The notes under the pieces were generated by a model. The model was not told the origin of the DNA and did not search any database. It worked only from the letters and a program-made list of their open reading frames with translations. A DNA stretch of 64,000 nucleotides. It comes from Kuschelorhynchus macadamiae. Its lineage: Eukaryota; Arthropoda; Insecta; Coleoptera; Curculionidae. Positions within the stretch are counted from its first letter, which is position 1; every line of letters begins with the position of its first letter. This document shows positions 1-11,613 of this stretch, piece by piece. The position numbers and the translations under genes were made by a program. Location of the stretch: the NCBI GenBank assembly GCA_030620095.1, contig JAUTXW010000325.1, forward strand, positions 496,001-560,000. Reading direction: 5' to 3'.

Positions 1-261
1 CAACTTGACATTTGACACATAAGTTTAAGGTAATGGACGCTCTTATTCAAAGATAAAAATGTTTATTTAAGTTGCCACCAGAAGGCACTTTACCTACAAC
101 TGAAAACTTCCGTGTAAACTTTTTTATTTTGGAAGAAATTGTCAAAATTGAGTTGCCATCTTTAAGCCGATGGAATGTGCTTCAAATAATGTACTGTTAC
201 TTCAAATCGATAAATCACACCGTTAAACCGCAAATAGATATTAAAATTTTATTCAACTAAA
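1..261. repeat. Left terminal inverted repeat (partial)
   Basis: This arm pairs with 1501-1759 in reverse complement with scattered mismatches. It covers the TTTGACACATAAGTTTAAGG segment and the TCAAATAATGTACT segment. Its outer part is cut by the window edge. Confidence 0.85.
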
Positions 262-396
262 CTATTATGATTTAAATGTCGTGGGCAAGGTACGTTTATC
301 AAGCCAGTAGAAATGAAATTTGACATTTAAACTACTTTTCAGTTTGAAAAATTTGCCTAAATGATCAACATAAGTAATTGATTTTTTATTTAAAAA

Positions 397-1478
397 ATGG
401 CTTATCAATATTCGAATGGATATATAGAATATCGGGACATGCATTTTTGCTGTGGAAGAGCAAATGGCAATGCAGAAGAAGCACGTTGGCGTCGGCTTTA
501 CATTCAAGCACACCCTGACCGAAATGTTCCTCATGCTCAAACCATGGTGAGTATTCATAGATTTGGTGAAGAAGGTTCATTTACGCATCGCAAATATGAC
601 ACAGGAAGATCCAAGTCCGTTAGAACGGTTGAGAAAGAAGAAAGAATAATTCAAACGATAGAAGAAAAACCGGGTGTCAGTACTCAGCAAATTGCCGTTG
701 CAGAAGGAATGGCGAAATCTGCAGCTTGGGAGGTAATCCATGAAGAACTTCTTTATACTTTTCATTTGCAAAAGGTGCAACCTCTTTATAATAATGATGA
801 GGTATTACGCCTAAACAAGTGTAATACTATTTTACATACATATGAAAATAATAATACTTTCATTAATATCATACTATTTACTGATGAAGCTGGTTTTACA
901 CGCGATGGAATAGCAAATTTATATAACAGACATCACTGGGCTATTGAAAACCCACATGCTTATATAGAAAGGCGGCATCAGCGAAGATTCATGTTAAATG
1001 TTTGAGCCGGCATTATAGGCGATTGTCTCGTAGGACTTCACTTTTTTGATGGGACGTTGAATGGAAATCTTTATTTAAGTTTTTTACAAAATGATCTTCC
1101 GTGAATTTTAAAAGATGTTCCCCTTCGATCGCGAATAAGGATGTGGCTCTTGCAAGACGGCGCACCACTACATTACAGCCTTAACGTCCGTGCATTGAGG
1201 TATTTCCGGATCGTTGTGTAGAAAGAGGCGGAGCACTCCCTTGGGTACCCCGTTCCCCAGATCTTAACTCAATTGATTTTTTTCTCTGGGGGTATTTAAA
1301 GACGTTGGTGCATAAAACTGCAGTCAATAACCTTGACGATTTACGAGTTCGAATAATAAATGGCTGTGATAATATTAGAAACACACCCGGTGTTTTCCAT
1401 CGTGTTCGAAGACATTTTCTCAAAGCTGTTAGAAAATGTATCGAAGTAAATGGTGGACATTTTCAGAATTTATTATAA
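397..1478 (+). pseudogene. Broken mariner-like transposase
   Basis: The open part, 397-1005, encodes 202 residues. It begins MAYQYSNGYIEYRDMHF and has the N-terminal helix-turn-helix region seen in a large insect transposase family, then a first catalytic stretch (FTDEAGFTRDG) and HHWAIENPHAYIERR. TGA at 1003 stands where a Trp codon is expected (NVWAG). Beyond it the homology continues with more stops and a frameshift: LLQDGAPLHY holds the second Asp and RSPDLNSIDFFLWGYLK the third, with similarity ending near HFQNLL and stop 1476-1478. The layout matches the intact transposase at 27834-28898. It is a decayed copy and not functional. The family assignment is from motifs; the exact clade is not determined. 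Confidence 0.8.
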
Positions 1479-1500
1479 AGTATGTTAGTGTTTGTGTTAC

Positions 1501-1928
1501 GCTGTATTTTTATAATTTAATTAAATAAAACTTTAATATCGATTTGCGGCTCAACGGTATGATTTATCGATTTGAAGTAAGAGTACATTATTTGAAGCAC
1601 ATTCAATCGGATTAAAGATGGCAACTCAGTTTTGACAATTTCTTCCAAAATAAAAAAGTTTTCAGTTGTAGGTAAAGTGGCCTCTGGTGTTTATTTAACA
1701 TTTTTACCTTTGGATAAGAGCGTCCATTACCTTAAACTTATGTGTCAAATATCAAGTTGATCCGTAAAGAGATAAATTAAATTTGCCCAAAATGTAAAAT
1801 TAAAAATGCAACTTTGATCAGCCGTTACTAGGAAACCATTGAGATTTTGACATTTTTTTAAATGACTTACTATTTTTTCATGTTGAATCACGGCATAAAG
1901 TTTCCTAACGTTGTTCCCGAACACCCTG
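1501..1928. repeat. Right terminal inverted repeat
   Basis: The inner part (1501-1759) is the inverted copy of 1-261. The outer part (1760-1928) has no partner in the window and ends in GAACACCCTG next to TA, the expected outer end of a Tc1/mariner-type element. Confidence 0.75.
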
Positions 1929-1930
1929 TA

Positions 1931-3264
1931 TACTGAAACATTTTCTTTCGAACCGAAAAAAACTCTATTGACTTTTTAAAACGCCAACAAATAGCAAGCA
2001 AAAAACATTTTTCAAATTACCTTTGATTAGACTTACATAATTCTCGGTGGAACTTACTAAAATTATATTTTTCGATATTTGGCACAGTAAAGGTTAAAAA
2101 AAACGAATTTAGAGTTTTTAATTCACTTGAAGGCCAAATAGTTTTTCTTACTGTTTCCTGTCTCCTTTACTCTTCACCTTTTCTCTTTCAATTTTCCCGA
2201 GAATTTTCCTTTTAACCTAAGCCGAGCCTTAAGTCCTCTCCCTTGAGCTTCGTTGCTAATATTCTTTCTTGGGCTGTAACATCCAACATTTTCTGGTTGG
2301 TTCGCTGCATTATAAAGCCCTTTAAACTGTACCATTCCTTGCTATATGTTTTGGCAAATGGCAACGAATTTTTGAATTAATAAAAGTTTATTATTATTTT
2401 TAATCGGCATTCTTTTAATTTAATCTCCATTTCAATCGATGGTCTGATGATTAATGATTTCGTATTCGAATATCATTTCATACTAGAATAGTATACTAAT
2501 TAACACAAATACTCAATCAATACAAATACAAGGGTCAGGCTGAATTTACTGAGTATAAGAAAATCTAGCAGACCGCGAAAAACGAAACATATATAAATAT
2601 ATAAACAACAATATAAAATCCACAATCTATCATTAAAAAGTAAAGAAAAAGAATTCCATAAGGGCAAATATGCATAATAGGTAAGCGAAGTTCAATCACC
2701 ATTAAAAACCTTACGGGAACCAAAAGTAGTGCTTTTGTTTGAGTGCGACAAATATATTAAAATAATCGTAGGCATAGAATATAAACACACGAGTCAAAAT
2801 ATGTCGTAATATTGATTATAAACGGCATGCTGCCGAGTCACAATATGGGTTATATATAGCAATAATTGAACAGATTAGCCTTTCTTTCTCGCCCTGATAT
2901 GTACTTAAATAAATTATAAAAATGTCTTGAAACATTTTTAGTTGGCAGACTGAAACATTAATTTAATTGTTTAAATTTTTCTTCCTAATATTCTAAACTT
3001 AGTCCATACAAAATTTTTTGAAGATAAGAAAATGTGTCGTGTATTTCCTTAATAACAATAAAATTACATTCAGTAGTGACTCTGGAACGATGTTTTCTTG
3101 TTTAACAAGAAGTCGTACTTCTTAGCGAATCACATGTTTAAATAATTTAACTAATAGTGTTACATGACTCAAAAAAGATATAGCAGCATTATTAAACCGT
3201 ATTTTTACAAAAAATTAATGCATTATTTTTTTGAGAGCGGTTTTAAGCACTATAAATTAAGTTT
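1931..3264. other. AT-rich stretch without gene
   Basis: I see no coding sequence, RNA gene or clear repeat structure here. There are scattered A and T runs. Confidence 0.5.
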
Positions 3265-3470
3265 AAACCGAGGGGTAATTCACTGACGAAAATAGTGTAC
3301 AAACTCATGAAAAAACCAAGGAAATACAGAAAAAATACAGAAAATACTAACAATTTTAGAAAATACACGAAAATAATAAGAAAATACAAAGAAAATACAG
3401 AAAATACTCATATTTCTAGAAAAATGAAAATAATAGGTTAAACAAGACTTAATTTTACATTTTTATATCA
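3265..3470. repeat. GAAAATAC minisatellite with conserved GAGGGGTAA head
   Basis: A head motif (3270-3301: GAGGGGTAATTCACTGA, then AAAATAGTGTACA) is followed by irregular repeats of GAAAATACA/GAAAATACAGA to about 3420. The same head with the same repeat, on the other strand, lies at 43425-43640. Confidence 0.7.
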
Positions 3471-3519
3471 TGACAACGTTGTCATATCTTTTTTAATTTC
3501 CTAATTTTTACTACTAACT

Positions 3520-4095
3520 ATGATGAATTTAAAGTTATATTCATTTGCCTACAGTTATAGAAAAACTATAAGTTATTTTTTGTTTTTTATTAGTTTTTCT
3601 AAAATTGTAGGCTTAGTTGAATTGACAGATGAAAATAATTTTCACTTTATTATTGTCACTTTTTCTCCTCTATACTATTTCACTATTGGATACCTCTTAT
3701 AACCTTAAATTCAATTATGACAAAAAAGTCATTTTTTGCTTTATTAATGGATAATAAATAGCAAAAAGTTGCATAATTGCCTGAAGAATACAATGGTTAA
3801 GAAATCATGATTCTTGAGATTATACCGTGTCAAATTGGAATTACTATCCGACGTTTCACCTTCGATTGCACGAGGCATCTTCAGGGATCTTTACTCCACG
3901 GGATCTGAATACTGAATGAATTATAAAAGTAATTCATCATCAATTGATCAAAGCCGTGAAAACTTCCGTTCTATGAAAACAATGCTTATATTTTCGACAA
4001 ACCTTAATTCGGAAAATTCAAAAGAAAATCGGCATTTGTATTTTTGACTTGCTGTTACTCCCCCTAGCGGTCATTTTTGCGAACTTGAAAATAAT
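3520..4095. repeat. Dispersed repeat, copy of the 38633-39590 family
   Basis: Stretches such as TTCACTT(T/C)ATTATTGTCACTTTTT, TTATAACCTTAAATT, GACAAAAAAGTCAT, TTGCCTGAAGAATACAATG and the CTTAATT...AAAATT segment recur in the same order in the internal and right-hand part of the palindromic element at 38633-39590, and in part at 43020-43215. This copy is divergent and is interrupted by an insertion at 3800-3978. No coding sequence is supported. Confidence 0.6.
3800..3978 (-). mobile_element. Penelope-like scrap, 179-bp insertion
   Basis: Compared with the copy at 39420-39560, this segment is extra. It is flanked by near-identical 10-mers, ACAATGGTTA (3790-3799) and ACAATGCTTA (3979-3988), as expected for a target duplication. 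On the - strand it contains CTGAAGATGCC...GGTGAAACGTCGG, a motif often seen in the terminal regions of Penelope-like retroelements. No reverse transcriptase is present. The assignment rests on this motif alone. Confidence 0.35.
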
Positions 4096-4101
4096 TTGCA
4101 G

Positions 4102-4102
<1 letters not shown>

Positions 4103-4152
<50 letters not shown>
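4103..4152. repeat. (TA)n microsatellite
   Basis: About 25 uninterrupted TA units. Confidence 0.95.
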
Positions 4153-4156
<4 letters not shown>

Positions 4157-4329
4157 GTTTCATATCACTATTTAAGTAGCGTACAAACAATAAATTATGT
4201 CGTTTACTATTTTCTTCCATAAAAATAATGTTCTACTCCAGGAAATGAAATTTTACCGAATATTTAAACATTTTATTAGGCCGTTAATTTATTTCGCCTA
4301 TAGGGTTTGCACTAAACTTTTATCAGATT

Positions 4330-4500
4330 ATTCCTGTTTAGCACTTGATTTTCGTGCAAATTTTGAAGTCAATCCAATAAATAGTTTCTTAATAATGACG
4401 TTTTTTCATTTTGTGACGTCGCCATATTAGATACCAACATTTTAAGTCAATCGGATAAGTAGTTTTTAAGTTATGCCGCATACAGACACAGATGGTCAGT
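4330..4500. repeat. Fragment of GCCATTTTG-type dispersed repeat
   Basis: TTTTGAAGTCAATCC, AGTCAATCGGATAAGTAG, TTTTTAAGTTATGCCGC and ACAGACACAGA match the units and the ACAGACAGAC tail of the array at 22510-23235. It is a partial, divergent copy. Confidence 0.5.
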
Positions 4501-4555
4501 ATTTTTGTGCTGCATTGCCATGAAAAAAAATTCTTAAATAATTTTTTCCCAAAAT

Positions 4556-5071
4556 AGTGACAGGTGACGAAACTTTCATTCTCTTTTTGACGTACCTACC
4601 CGCCAAGAAAATGGTGTATGGGTTCACGAAGATGAGGATACTCCAACAATGACCAAGAAGCAGCAAGCTATGAAAAAGTTATGTATGCGGTATTCTTCAG
4701 AAGTAAGGGCCTCGTAAAGGCAATTAGATGAACAAAAGACAAGTTGCAGCTAAATGGTATATTGAAAAATGTTTGCCTGTAGTGTTCAGTAGAGTTCCAC
4801 GCAAGGGAATTATGCTGCTTCAAGGCAATGCTCCAGTTTTTGGCTGAAAAAAAGTAATAGATTCGCCGTACTCACCTGATTTAGCAATGTGTGACTTTTG
4901 GTTTCCTTTGGAGGGTAGTAGGTTTTCGTCTCAAGAAGACACTGACGCCGCAGTTCACGCCTATTTCGAAGGGGTTCCGAAAGATGATTGGTTGGAAGAT
5001 TTTATTAAATAGTGAAAGTAAAAATGGCCAAGTGTATCGTTGCTGAAGCAAATTACTTTCTGCATATTTAA
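4556..5071 (+). pseudogene. Truncated mariner transposase, C-terminal catalytic half
   Basis: Read across several frames this encodes a recognisable mariner catalytic domain. VTGDETF gives the first Asp. WVHEDEDTPTMTKKQQAMKK follows, then LLQGNAP (normally LLHDNAP or LLQDNAP; the second Asp appears as Gly here). DSPYSPDLAMCDF holds the DLAPSD-type third Asp, and RFSSQEDTDAAVHAYF plus DDWLEDFIK lead to the stop at 5069-5071. The N-terminal DNA-binding half is missing, and stops and frameshifts interrupt the rest. No inverted repeats were found around it. It is an old dead copy, from a different mariner lineage than the element at 27248-29616. Confidence 0.75.
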
Positions 5072-6110
5072 AATCAAATCACAGAAAAAAATATCCGTGT
5101 TTTTTCATCTCATAACAAATTCAAGCCTGGCCCTCGTATCTCGGAGACACACATTTATAATAAATATTTTTATTAGATTAGGTCATAGACATACCACTGC
5201 CAAAGTGCTTTATGTTGGTTTTTAAGCAATACATGAGTCAACACTACTAAAAGGTTAAACGATCAAACATATGGGATTATTCGGATACAGCCCGATTAAT
5301 TACCCAGATAAATGTGACGTTAGCGGTTAGACTGGCGTATATAAAATATTGACTGGATCAGTCCCTAGTGTATTTTTGATATAGAAACATTTATTGTTAC
5401 AAGGTCACTTGTTTCATATCTCTTTGCAGGAGTTTATTTCCAAAATACTTTTTAACACTTATTACGCTTCTCACACTGTCAACACAACACACAAAATGCT
5501 CTCTCTAACAATCGGGTAATTTTACAAAGAACTTCTCGCTCATTAAACGGTTTATTTTAGTAATGGGAGCAAATACGGTCAAGTGAATATATATCTAAAA
5601 GTTATGACTTTTTAGGTTAGGCTTGCCGCTTTTGCTGAACAAAAAAAAAACGTATAGATTACCTCTGTTGGCCTAAACATTTTGGTACAAATTCCTGATT
5701 TTACAATTTTGTGGTTCTAGAGACTGTCTGAAAATTACTACGAGAGCTTGTCATGGAGCTCTGGGAAAATTATGGACATTTTTTGTTATTACTTATTTTC
5801 CCATCTTGTACCTGTGGCCCTTTGTCGAGACACTACGGAGGTTCAAAATTTTGAACTGCCTCCTCTGGCACACCTTTAATGGGAATGACTATATATAGAT
5901 TTTCATTAAATTTTAAAAGGGAGTCAGACATTTTTTACCTTTGCGGCAAACAAGTAAATATACAGAGCGAGACATAAAAGTAGACACTATAACGCCGTTG
6001 CGTTATATAGACACATAGTGTTAGAATTTTTTAAAATTTGATTTTTTTGTATCTCTCTCACTCTCCCTTTCCTCTTCGTCCGTCATGTTGACGGTGTTAT
6101 TTTGAAATGC
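5072..6110. other. Gap without gene
   Basis: Nothing convincing on either strand. Short open frames here have no recognisable motifs. Confidence 0.5.
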
Positions 6111-6114
6111 TGGA

Positions 6115-6640
6115 TAAAGATTCATAAATTCAATTCTTAAAATTCTCCATGAACCATTTTGAACCTTAATTTTGATATTGAAAATTTATAATTTGTTATT
6201 TTAACGCCCCCAAATACCGAGGTTTAGTTAAATCGGATTACAATCATAATATATACTAATCTGAACAAATCACAAATTTCATCCGGCATGTTAGCGTTAA
6301 AATTTTGAATTTGGAAATGATAATTAAATATTCATAATTTGCATTCTTAAAAATCTCTAGATACCGATTTTTAATCAAATCTGGACAAATAACAAAATTA
6401 ATGCCCCCTATTCGGGCAGCCATTTTGATTTTTTTAATTTTAAATACAAATTCATAATATGCAGTTTTAAATACCCTCAGATACCGACTTTCATTCGAAT
6501 CAGACCCCCAAACAACAATACTTGGCTTATATATTGGAGCCGCCAAATTTAATTTTTTTAAATACGAAAATGTCAAATTGTATTACCACGCCAACTGTAT
6601 ATGCATACTAAATTTGTATGTAATTGATATAAATCGATTT
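6115..6640. repeat. Divergent tandem array, unit about 120-145 bp
   Basis: At least three or four degenerate units carry TTCATAAT(T/A)TGCA, then AGATACCGA(C/T)TTT, then AATC(A/T)G(A/G)AC. The array ends in AACTGTATATGCAT (about 6590-6605). The same kind of unit and the same end sequence close the array at 40896-41530, so these are two copies of one dispersed repeat family with an internal minisatellite. Confidence 0.55.
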
Positions 6641-6879
6641 AGGAAGGTCGGCCAAGAAATCTCTTTAAACCAGTGGTGTCCCGTCGTTCTTTAAATAATA
6701 TGGCACTCGTTTTTGACTATACGCACTTCAGATAATTAAAAAATGTAACTATGCTTAATGAACCTTTATCTAAATTTGTCTGTTTTCTTTCGTGTACCGC
6801 ACTTCTATATCTCTTTTGTGTTGCAAAAACGGCGAACTTTCAAATTTTAAAATAATTTAATTTTGATTTTTCTTGATCG

Positions 6880-6970
6880 ATTTACCTATAAATATATTTT
6901 TTCTTGAGTTCTGTCATTAACGGTTCTGGGGCTACTGCTTATGTCCACTATTATTGGACCACCCAGTATA
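6880..6970. repeat. Repeat end shared with 43125-43215
   Basis: TTTACCTATAAAT, TCATTAA(C/G)GGTT and CTATTATTGGA occur here and at 43125-43215 in the same order. This copy ends in ACCACCCAG followed by TA, resembling a Tc1/mariner-type terminus. Confidence 0.5.
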
Positions 6971-7834
6971 GTGATACACGATTTACAAATCCAGATTTTA
7001 CCAGGGCAGCCAGATCCTGTGAACGAGATTTATCAAAATTTTTATTTATGCAGTTCGACTTTGGGCTACTCGGGTATGCCAAAAGTGGCCGCCTGTCTCC
7101 GTTTGTCATATTACTTTATACAGGAGCGGTCATTGTGAAGTACTATACAAGGCGTTTTCTAATTGCGTGCGTGCTGATGTTAAAGGGGGTGTTTTTATGT
7201 CCTAAAAGTCTTAACTTTTGAGATACAGGATGGTAAAGTTTTAAAAGAAAACAATTTTTTTTCATCCCAATTCTGATGCTATTGTAGATAACTACATGAA
7301 ATTTGATACAAGTCTGCTATGCATTAAGGAGCATACGGATTTACCCAGGTTAATTACATATGCACGCCACTGGTAGAAATTTCAAAAATTGATTGTTAAT
7401 AAAAAATGCCCTTTTATGCATAAGACGTGTATCAAATTTCATACAGTTATTTATGTATAACAGCACCAGAATTAGGATTTTAAAAAAATGTTTTTTTAAA
7501 ACCCTGTATCTCCAAAGTTAAGACTTTTAGGTTCATATTAAACTTTTTTCCTAAAAAGGTCCAAGAATCACCCCCCTTTAACATTAGCACGTAATTAGGA
7601 AACGCTCTGTATAGTACTTCGCAATGACGCCCCCTGTACAAAGTAATACGACAGATGGAGACAAACGGTCCTTTTGGCATACCCGAATAGCCCAAAGTCG
7701 AACTGCATGAGTTAAAATTTTGATAAATCTTGGCTCCCCTACTATAACTACATTGATGTGTTAATTTTGGAAAAATATGAGTTCTGTAGTTTTTCAAATA
7801 TTAATTGCAATATTAGATATTTTTCGACACCCGG
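6971..7834. mobile_element. Palindromic (foldback) MITE
   Basis: Most of 7010-7350 recurs inverted in 7400-7740. Examples are GCAGTTCGACTTTGGGCTA on the left and TAGCCCAAAGTCGAACTGC on the right, plus the pair around CTAAAAGTCTTAACTTT. The right end, CGACACCCGG then TA (7835-7836), fits a mariner-type terminus. The left end is less clear and may abut the preceding repeat. Open frames inside are by-products of the palindrome. Confidence 0.65.
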
Positions 7835-7940
7835 TATTGAACAGAAAATTAGTTATTTTGAAGCAGTTTATTGACAGCTAATTTATGAACAATTTTACAA
7901 AATATATGAAAAAAAGCTAAGCCATTTTTGAGGTTGACGG

Positions 7941-9292
7941 CTATGATTCTAATGGTTCGATTCCTTCTAAATCGTTGTCTTCCTCCGAAAATGATGAGGT
8001 TTCGTCGTCACTACTTGAAGATCCCAGTGTGATAACTAAATCATCAATAACACACATATCAATTTTGCCATCTACTTCCCAGTATTTACCTTCAATAAAA
8101 CGAACATGTTTAACATACGATTTCCAATTTTCAGCAGATATTGAGTCAATCGCTTCTAATGTTATTTTATTTAAATCTTTAATTGACAGTTCACCGGTGT
8201 TGCGCTCTCGAATATATTTTTACTCCTGCCCATGCAAGTTCAATAGGGTTGAGGTCACACATGTATGGAGGCAGCCTTAAAGGTGTATGACCGAGGTTAC
8301 GTAAAAGACCATCAATTTTATACTTTTTTTCTCTAGGCTTGTTGGCTGATATTACTTCATATAATTGATATTTTCTCCATTTTGGATCACAGAAGATTGT
8401 TCGATTTAAGCCACGATATCATATGAGCTTTTGTAGAGTATTTAGTTGGCACTTTATCTTCTACGTGAGAATGATAAGACGCATTATCCATTACCACGAT
8501 GATTTGGGAGGAATGTTAGGTAGAAGCTTCTCGAGCAACCACTTTTCCAAATTATCTCTATTCATCTGTCCATGATAGTCTCCAGTTGTCAGTCCCGAGC
8601 GAAAAACTAAAGCAGCACCTGGAACAAATCCGGCTTCTGAACCAGGATGAACTATAATAAAGCGACTACTAGAGCGGATTCCCTGAACAACACCTGTAAC
8701 AATTTCACTTTGCCAGTATTTGTTCACTGTCATATCATTGTCTACCCAGGTTTCGTCTAGATACACAATATTGCGTCCTTCTTGCCTATATTGCCTTACA
8801 GTTGATAGATATTTCACGCGCCAGTGAAAAATATTTGGTCTCTCAATGAGCAATTTTCGTTTATTTTGACACTTGCGCCAAACAGAACCATTTGATCGTA
8901 AAAGCCGATTTAAGGTTTTATACCCGTACGGAAAATCTATTTTGTTCTTTACAGCACAACGGAACCTTCTTCAAGTTTATATAAAAATCCTCTATTGTTC
9001 GTCGAATTACTTGAAAATCACCATCGTCAATTTTATCTTTGTATGATAATCGGGGTCTTTTTTTACCAGGAGATTTTAAAGGTGAATTAGAACATGAGTG
9101 ATCATTATGTTCTCTTTGAATTTTTCTAACACTACTTTCCGAAACACCAGTGTAAAATGCAGCGCATTCTGTTCGATTTTGAATTGGAATAGTCAAACTA
9201 TTATTTTCAGCTTCTCTACTACAGGCCTCTATAAAGCTCGCAATAACTTCACGTGCACCGCTTCGAATTGTTTTTCCTCTTTTGCTAGCCAT
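7941..9292 (-). pseudogene. Tc1/IS630-type (DDE_3-like) transposase, frameshifted
   Basis: Read from 9292 down, the protein starts MASKRGKTIRSGAREVIASF. A basic helix-turn-helix region (TGVSESSVRKIQRE) and KSPGKKRPRLSYKDKIDD follow. After a frameshift near 8935 comes the catalytic domain: NIVYLDETWVDND (first Asp), HPGSEAGFVPGAALVF, then MDNASYHS (second Asp) and LPPYMCDLNPIELAWAGVK (catalytic Glu). A C-terminal part, SAENWKSYVKHV...FIEGKYWEV, leads to an acidic serine-rich tail and the stop at 7941-7943. At least three frame breaks make it non-functional. Related DDE proteins are common in insect and cnidarian genomes. I could not delimit inverted repeats. Confidence 0.75.
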
Positions 9293-9689
9293 CGTTACTT
9301 CGAAATAATAATTCAAATTCAACGCAACGCATTTATATAGAAATGAAAACCAATGCTCGAAATGTATAGGCGCCACTGGTAATAGCTAGAACCTTCTAGC
9401 GGCAAGTGCATGGAGACTCTAGGCACATCCCAATTACAAGTGGACCAGTACGAAATTCATTAAATCCTCGATTAATTTTCCGTACCGCTTAGCTGGCGCA
9501 CTTTATAGGTGAAGCGGCAAACTATTACAACAAATAAAATAACATAAAATTTATTTGCGTACACAAATTTTACTTTTCCGCTTGCTTAAGACTATGAACA
9601 GAAAACACATTTTCTCCTATATCCTCTTAAAAAAACATTAATGTTGCCACTTACAAAACAATAAGTTCATTTGGATGATTATTGTTTTC

Positions 9690-10390
9690 TAGGCCTTAGC
9701 CCTCGTTAGTTATCAGACAGGCTCGTACCCAGGGAGATCGCATCTCTTGCGGTCAGAATCATCGGTATGACACAATCAAAAACGAATCTTAAATCATTAT
9801 AAAACTGTGCCATGGACTAGGAGTAATACCTAGCGCCACCTATTTATAGCTCCAAGGGCTGCCGGCTGCTAACCCAGAGGTAAAATGGGAATGCACATGG
9901 CACCATCGTGGGGATACACAATGAAGTATATAAAAATACGTTACACATATTTCTATCAGTGTTCTTGGCTGGTATAAGATATATGTAACCAAAGACCTTG
10001 TTTTTTAGGCCGTTGTGCACTTGCAAACATTTTATATTTTTGCTCTTTACTTAGAAAAGATATATCTAGAATAGCAAAAATGTTTTATAATTATAATTTC
10101 TGCAGGTGCAAAACGGCCTACAAGAAGAATTGCTTTCAATTATGTTACAGGGCAACCTCCTGCGATCATGATTTCTGGGGTTCTAACTCATCAGGCAAGC
10201 TTGTACCCAGGGAGATCTGAAATAACAGCTCGATATGACAAAATCGAAAACGAAACGTCATTCTTACTAGAACAGTACTACATGCTAAGTGTAACACTTA
10301 TGGTCACCTATTGGGGCTCCGGTGGTTTCCGGCTGCAAACCTATAACAGACCTAAAACTTTTTGCTGTGTGTACGTCGAATTTGAATGTA
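9690..10390. repeat. Divergent direct repeat, two copies about 440 bp apart
   Basis: A segment around 9710-9890 recurs at about 10175-10345. Shared pieces are GTACCCAGGGAGATC, TATGACA(C/A)AATC, AACGAA, CACCTATT and the GGCTGC...AACC end. Between them an imperfect hairpin pairs TAGGCCGTTGTGCACTTGCA (10008-10027) with TGCAGGTGCAAAACGGCCTA (10103-10122). It could be two copies of one element or degenerate terminal repeats. No coding sequence is recognised. Confidence 0.45.
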
Positions 10391-11600
10391 ATGTAATGTA
10401 AGAGTCCCAGTGATAAATGTTTCAATTTTTTTTTTGGATTCGGCAAAAACAAGTTTTAGATTATCTTAATGATAAAAATGTGTCCCATATTTTGTGACCC
10501 ACACCGTATACGCAAGTGATTATTGTGATAAATCGAATTTACCTTGCAAGTTAGTATCAAACGTACATATATGCAATTACATTATTAACTTTTCTTAGTT
10601 TTATTATGGGACATGCATATATTCTATAAACAATAAATCAGCCAACGGGCAATATTTTCGAAAAATTCAAACTAGGATTGAAATGTTTACGACTTGATTT
10701 ACGTTCGTGTTTGAATTGCAATGTTCCCTACAAATTATGATTACCAGTGCTGTTGAGAATAATAAACATTTACTGAATAGACGCCTCGCCCATCGATAAG
10801 GTTCATCACGAAACTGGCCTTATGCCATATTTAAAGAAATTAGGTTTTGATGCAATTTAACAATTTATACGCCCCGTTTTGAGCAAGACTTCTACGTTCG
10901 GCAACAGTGTGCCGAATACGCGCGTGTCTTACAAAATATATTTAAAAACTTTTATTGATTTAGCCGTTTACTATATTATTACATAAAAAAAACAAAAATG
11001 TGGCTGTGGTTTCGACTTACAAAGTTAACTCTACTCATAGGGAGTTAGGATTTACTGTGCTGCAGAAAAAAATATGATATAAATCTTATTCATGAAAATA
11101 TGTTGCTTAATTGAACGAGAAATAACCAAGTGAATATTGCAACATTTCCATTACAAAAAACTAAATATGTTGTCGATCAATATACATAAAACATATACGG
11201 AAAAAAGGGGTGGGGGCAATTCCCTAAGGCTAAGGTGATGATAGAGAGAATCCAAAAAAACGTAACGTTAGGCGACATCAATTTTATTCCAATTTGTTTA
11301 AAAACTATTTTATTTTTGAGTCGTGATATAATTATAAATATGTATATACCATTAGTTGCATCTATGCACTTCGTAAACTTCGTTGCCCGTACAAATCGAA
11401 GTGGAGAATTTGAGTGTGTAAAATAACAATAACTAAAGCAATTATTGGGATAATAGAGATATGCGAAAGTTGGAATTATTCATAATGTTTTAATGTATAA
11501 CTGAGGCCTCAATAATACGACTGCAATGCAATTACTCCCTTACCCGAATAATTTTTTGGCAAAAAATGGTCTATAAGTTGTCCAACGGTTAGAACTTAGG
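10391..11600. other. Gap without gene
   Basis: AT-rich, no recognisable coding sequence. A small open frame at 11235-11426 has no identifiable motif. Confidence 0.45.
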
Positions 11601-11613
11601 GAACTTCAGATTT

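Larger units (their letters stand above)
1..1928. mobile_element. Tc1/mariner-superfamily element, decayed, left end outside window
   Basis: The first 261 bases recur inverted near 1501-1759, so the window opens inside the left inverted repeat of an element that surrounds a broken transposase. The right side continues to 1928, where the sequence ends in CACCCTG followed by TA. That is the form of a Tc1/mariner terminus (CAGGGTG read inward) next to its TA target. The matching outer left end, about 170 bases, must lie before position 1. Arms therefore total roughly 420 bases. The coding part has stops and a frameshift, so the copy is dead. Confidence 0.8.

Noticed and set aside
3265..3470. CRISPR-like array
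   Set aside because: Units are short, adjacent and degenerate with no unique spacers; it is a minisatellite in a eukaryotic setting.
6904..7797. Two similar 105-codon frames on opposite strands
   Set aside because: They are the same sequence read from the two arms of a palindromic element, with no recognised protein motif.
7975..8280. + strand open frame of 101 codons
   Set aside because: It is antisense to the C-terminal end of the frameshifted transposase, which explains its open reading.
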